Source: Lepturacanthus savala
Taxonomy: Eukaryota > Chordata > Actinopteri > Scombriformes > Trichiuridae
Reading direction: 5' to 3'
Length of the DNA stretch: 64,000 nucleotides
Assembly: GCA_030544235.1 (NCBI GenBank)
Contig: CM060484.1
Coordinates: 20,146,031-20,210,030, forward strand
Shown: positions 59,046-64,000 of the stretch, piece after piece
How positions within the stretch are numbered: the first letter of the stretch is position 1
Layout: each line of letters opens with the position of its first letter
Notes under the pieces: model-generated
What the model was told of the DNA's origin: nothing
What the model saw: the letters and a program-made list of their open reading frames with translations, nothing else
Database searches by the model: none
Translations under genes and position numbers: made by a program

Positions 59046-59334
59046 CTGCAAACACAGTTTGCTGTAATTAGCTGCATGTTGCGGCTTCAGAAGCCTGACT
59101 TCATCCGTCTTATATTAATGCGAGCAGTGACAACTGTTTATGAACAGTCAGGGGCAGATTTATGCAGAAAATCTATTTGGTGGGAAAAGTAGAGGAGCTT
59201 GTAGTTGCATTTCTGAATTTTTTCCAGTTAAAGAGAACAAAAGATGCACAGTTCTTTTCTTTATGACCAATTTTTATTGTGACAAACTAAATAGTCACAT
59301 ACACACTCAAACAAAACATGCATACAATTACATA

Positions 59335-59795
59335 CACTACCGTTCAAAATTTTGGGGTCACCCAGACAATATTGTGTTTTCCATGAAAAGTCACACTTTT
59401 ATTTACCACCATGAGTTGTAAAATGGATAGAAAATATAGGTTAGAAATAATGATAATAATTTTTTTCCTTTCAAACTTAAAGCTCAAAATTATAGCTTCT
59501 CTCACCAGCTAAACTGTTGAAAACAAGGGTTTTCTAATCATCCATTATCCTTCTGATGCAATGAGCAAACACATTGTTCCATTAGAACACTGGAGTGATA
59601 GTTGCTGGAAATGGGCCTCTATAAACCTATGTAGATATTACACCAAAAACCAGACATTTGCAGCTAGAATAGTAATTTACCGCATTAGCAATGTATAGAG
59701 TGTATTTCTGATTAGTTTAGTTTATCATCATTGAAAAAAACTGTGCCTTTCTTTTCAAAAATAAGGAAATTTCCCCAAACTTTTGAACGGTAGTG
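59335..59795. repeat. MITE with CACTACCGTTCAAAA termini, full copy
   Basis: The left end is CACTACCGTTCAAAATTTTG; the right end reads CCCAAACTTTTGAACGGTAG then TG, its inverse. The interior CACCAAAAACCAGACATTTG and GCAGCTAGAATA also occur at about 26129-26180. Confidence 0.82.
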
Positions 59796-62700
59796 CATAC
59801 ATAATACAAACATACAATGTGAGGCACTTCATACAACATAGACTATGCCATTTTACTAATTCGATTGCATCCGTAAGACCCATTTCCGTCTTTATATTTA
59901 TATTCTGGAGCAACTTAAAATGTGTAAAATGAACAGCAGGGTGTTGCAGGTGTGTAATTTAATCTTTCCCTCAAAGGTCCTTGTTACATTACAGCACAGA
60001 AGCAAAGGTTTTCCTTCAGGCTTTTGAATAAATGTTTTCATTATAGCCAGAATGTCATAATGACAGTTGACCCATGCTAATACAATCACATAATGTCACG
60101 TCATTGTGTTTGTCTGATGTGTTGCTGCACTCAACTGAACCACAACGGTAGAGGTGGAGCCCGCAGGAGTCGACTGTGTCTCTAATAAAAGAAACGAGAG
60201 CAGAACGACACTCTCCGACTGACATCTGCTCTGCATTAAACAATATTTATGTACTCGTGTCATTTTATATTCATTTTTGTTCCGCTAATGAGCTTCTGGA
60301 GCCCAATTCATGCATAATAATACAAAACAATATAACACAATACTTTGTGTTTTTGCTCAAGTGTGGAACAGCTGCTTCTGTTTCAGCTGCTTTTATCTGT
60401 TGTCACAGATCACATCATGTGACACCGTACAGGGAAAAACACACAATCTTTTTCCTTAAAGATATAGTTCATCATTTTAGTAAATCTGTTTGTTCTCTTT
60501 CTTGTAGAGAGATAGATAAGAAGATTGATGTCACGCTCATATCTGTCCATTAAATATGGAGCTGGCAGCTAGTTAGCTTAGCTTAGCTTAGCTTATATGG
60601 TTCTGTCTGCTGGATTCCTGGCAACCTGAGGGTGACTCCAGGAAATGACTGAACCTGCTCAAGATTATCATTCATTCATTCATTCATTCATTCTCTATAC
60701 CCGTTTATTCCTCATTAAGGTCTCTTTATTTTTAATCTCTTTATTTGTCAAATGTTACAAAATATTACAAATATTCTATTCTGTTTTAGCAACTTCTGTT
60801 TTGGTTTCTAGATTACAACTGAAATATCAACTTGATGAATGATCAGTTTCATCTGTTCTTCTTTTAAACAACTTGAAGAAGTTACTGGTTATTTTATGTA
60901 CATTATAATTCATTGATTAAAATAGCCTGGCTGTGGAATAGAACAGTTCCAAATAGTATTCATTAAAAATGTGTTTTTAAGCTACAGCAGATGGTTTCAG
61001 AGAGGCATTAAATAATTTCTGTTGTGGTTGTAAAACAACCTGCTCTAGTTATGGGTAACGTCAGATTTTAGCTTGATCATTGAGCTTCATATAAATTTAA
61101 TATTCACCAAGTTTGGAGGCTCAGTATTTGGTGATATGTCTTGTTTAAGTGTAGAATATCCATTAATCAACATAATGTTATATCTCAGTGGGCTCATTCA
61201 GAGACCAACTGTGATATTTAAATCTCTGAATACATAACTGCTAATTAAAAATAAACTAGACCAAAGCATGAGGCACAAAGAGAGATTTGATCCACCACAG
61301 TGTTTCTGAAATACCATCATCAATATATCTGATTATATAGTAGTGAGACTAAAAGAATCAGTACTCAACCATGAATCTGAATAAGGATTATCCTAGTAAT
61401 AATATCTGCTTTCACCATGTTTTACCGTTGTTTGACTTCGGAAAAGAAAAACTCTAAATGATGATGAACTACTGTTGAAGATTATTTGCTGCTGACAGTT
61501 TTTGAGCCTTTATATGTGATTTTTTAAGCCAATTCATACTCTTTTTTAACTATTATTATTATTCTTACAGAATTTAAAGAATGTAATCTCGCCTTGTGGC
61601 CCTAAATGTGGTCCTTATTTTTCAGTAATTGTCTTATGTGATGTTTTACATTTATTTACCATTGTTATTTTTATGATGGAGAGTTTTAGTTAGTTAATAT
61701 GATGGTTGCGGTCTTATAGTTTCTATTTAAGATGACTTCTGACTTTCCACTACCCATTTGCTTAAGTCTGAGAACAAAAAAAAAGCTTCAATAAATGTTT
61801 GTTTGCAGGTCTGACATGTGCAGGATTTTGCTGTTTTTCTTTTAGGAGAGAAAAACAGTTTCAGTAAAACATATCACTTTAATTTACTAACCTAATCTGT
61901 GTTATTTAACAAACTACTACATTGAAATTCCTCTTTCTCCATCCCTATTTGTTGAGACAGCTCATGGGGGCAAAGTTAATGACTTAGTGAAATCTTAATG
62001 AAACAAGCAGAATCTAGTCAAAGCAGCAGCAGGATCATATTTCTCTCAAAGCGAGGTTGTAAATAAGATGGAGAATTCAGCATTCCCTCAGAAATCTGTC
62101 ACACTGTCACACAGACCAACACAACTGCAGATGTTATTGATCTGTTTGTTCAGGAACAGTTTCCACAATGCAATGTTTCCCCAAAGGGCTGCGTGCAAAC
62201 ATAAATCTCCTTTACCCCTCAACACGAATTTGCATCTGCATACAGATTGACAATTAAAATTATGCAATAAAAGCTAAACCTACTAATTAAAGCATTAAAG
62301 TAAAGCTATTAAATAGAGGCAGTTTGGTTTTAAACTAAGATATGGAGGCTTGCTGGTTGCTTACTCAACTGTAATTATACACAAGGAGCTCTGAGAACAC
62401 TCTCTGCTCTGAATCAGGTAACATTACAGCCACATCAGGATGATTACATTGGGTTTAAAATCCGGACATATTTGGATTTATACATTTTAATCTGATTCTT
62501 CAGGCCAGCAGCATGAAAATACTGATTTATTTGTTTTTTGATTTTTTTTTTTTGCTGCTTCTTTTTTTAACATCTCTCCAGTTGAGGTGATATGAATCTA
62601 TAATTCACCTTTTGGTTTTATGATTGTAATCTGAGGCTCATCAGAGACCCACATCATCTTTAGTCATCACCACTGGTCAAATTAAAAAATGTCTGATACA

Positions 62701-63020
62701 AATGATTTCCCATAACAAACAATAATAATAAAATTGATTTATGGAGTGCCTAATTAAAATATGCTCATGAATATTATATTCCAATTCTGCCAAGTCTTCT
62801 CTGCTATAAGATGTTAAATGCTGCAAAATTGTACATGTTGCACCTTTAAATAACCTGATCACTTCAGGAAAAATGTCAAGGACATTTTCCTACTTTCTTT
62901 TTTGTTTTTCTTGTTTTTGTGGAATGGACTCTGTATGTTTAAAGTTTAAAGGTTTGATATGTAGATGGGATGAAATCTTAAAACTAACTGGTAGCCAGTG
63001 GAAAGATGCTAAAATAGTTT

Positions 63021-63056
<36 letters not shown>
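63021..63056. repeat. (TAA)n microsatellite
   Basis: About 12 TAA triplets. Confidence 0.93.
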
Positions 63057-63058
<2 letters not shown>

Positions 63059-64000
63059 ATTTTAAAAATGTAGTATAAAAACGTTTTTTAGGGACTTACA
63101 AAAACGGAAGCTTGTTGAAATAAAAGCATGAATAATGATTTCCAGGTGTAATGTGGATATAACTGGCTTGACCTTTCTATACTTGCTGAGATATGATTGA
63201 AGGAAGAAGCAAAATTGCCTGGAAGTTTAGGCTCAGCAACATCAGCACCAATTAATGGTTTCACCATCATTGAGGGTTTAGCTAAAAAAAACACACAGCC
63301 TCCTATTTTTCTGGCCTCAAGTCATTTTATAACAGAGAATCTCATTAAAATCACAGCTAAAATGCATTTGTGTGTCATCAGCATAAATATGAAAACCGAT
63401 GTGCATTTTTAAAAGATGTCCTGGAGGTGCATAAGAGATGGAAGGCGGAACTCCACATCGCAGCATAAATGTACCAGAGAAGCGGTTCTCACAGTGGGGT
63501 TTGGAAACCCCCAGGGGTCCTTGAGGGGGTTCCAGGGGTTCCCCAGCAAATAGGGGAATAACTTATCTTCACTATAACTCCGTCCATAATTAACACAGCA
63601 ACAGAATGTATCTAACTATTTTGAACATGGCTTTCAAACATTTTTTGGAAGGTTTGAGAACCATTAAGCTACAGGACCCATGTCACCACAACCAACATAT
63701 AATATAAATACTAAAGCTTATATATACGCTTAAGATTACAACTTTACAAAAAAAGAAAATTAAAAAGGACTAAATGTATGCTTGTTTTATAATGTAAAGT
63801 GTATTTTCTTTACAAAGATGAAGTTTGAAGTGGAGCTGTGTTTTGTATGAGCAGAGGCGTCAGATCACAGAAACATGATTTCTGGCGGATTTGAGCAGCT
63901 AACAGCCTAAACACGTAAATGTTCATTTACTGTGCTCGGCTGCTTTTTTGCAAACGTTTCTGTGCTGCTTTGTTCCTTTTCTCCCCATGAGGATGAGCCG

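Larger units (their letters stand above)
59046..64000. other. sv2c intron continuing past the window edge
   Basis: No sv2c exon or other gene is recognisable. It holds a full MITE (59335-59795), TTAGC tandem units at about 60573-60595, a reversed SINE tail at about 60660-60721, a (TAA)n run at 63021-63056 and, at about 63486-63545, a CAGTGGGG/CCCCAGGGGTCC block resembling a common fish repeat. Confidence 0.6.

Overview
This window looks like nuclear DNA of a spiny-rayed (percomorph-like) teleost fish. AT-rich, repeat-laden non-coding DNA surrounds GC-rich vertebrate exons with GT/AG introns. It is full of fish-type microsatellites (CA, TA, GT), tRNA-derived SINE copies, several MITE families and a Tc1/mariner transposon. 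All names below come from reading the translations; no database search was run.

Layout: (1) bases 2-199 hold the 3' end of a cholesterol-25-hydroxylase-like gene (+). (2) About 5.6-21 kb holds three protease-activated receptor (PAR) genes in a row on the minus strand: two tandem PAR2-like genes (f2rl1 type) and one PAR1-like gene (f2r). A full-length Tc1/mariner element with an open transposase lies between the second PAR2 and PAR1. (3) About 21-32.5 kb has no gene I can recognise, only repeats. (4) 32.5-35 kb holds a PAR3-like gene (f2rl2) on the plus strand. (5) 35-40.4 kb is repeat-rich intergenic DNA. (6) 43.5-59.0 kb carries the last ten coding exons of the synaptic vesicle glycoprotein gene sv2c (minus strand), probably with a 3' UTR down to about 40.4 kb. 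Its 5' exons lie beyond the right edge.

All four PAR genes share one architecture: a short first exon encoding little more than the signal peptide, a phase-1 intron, then one large exon holding the protease-cleaved N-terminus, seven membrane helices and tail. Reconstructed lengths are 387, 381, 449 and 376 residues. Order and orientation match, reversed, the human 5q13.3 block SV2C-(IQGAP2)-F2RL2-F2R-F2RL1, with IQGAP2 not visible here. Together the genes form a receptor cluster for trypsin-like proteases and probably thrombin, next to an unrelated neuronal vesicle gene.

The most interesting points are: the atypical tethered ligands (one PAR2 copy lacks the usual Arg at the aligned cleavage site); a perfect TGACGTCA site upstream of each of the three minus-strand PAR genes; an apparently intact Tc1/mariner element with DD36E spacing; a long TG tract ending about 14 bases before an sv2c splice acceptor; and a roughly 1-kb element with long inverted arms at 27.7-28.7 kb. 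I found no bacterial features, CRISPR array or functional tRNA/rRNA gene.
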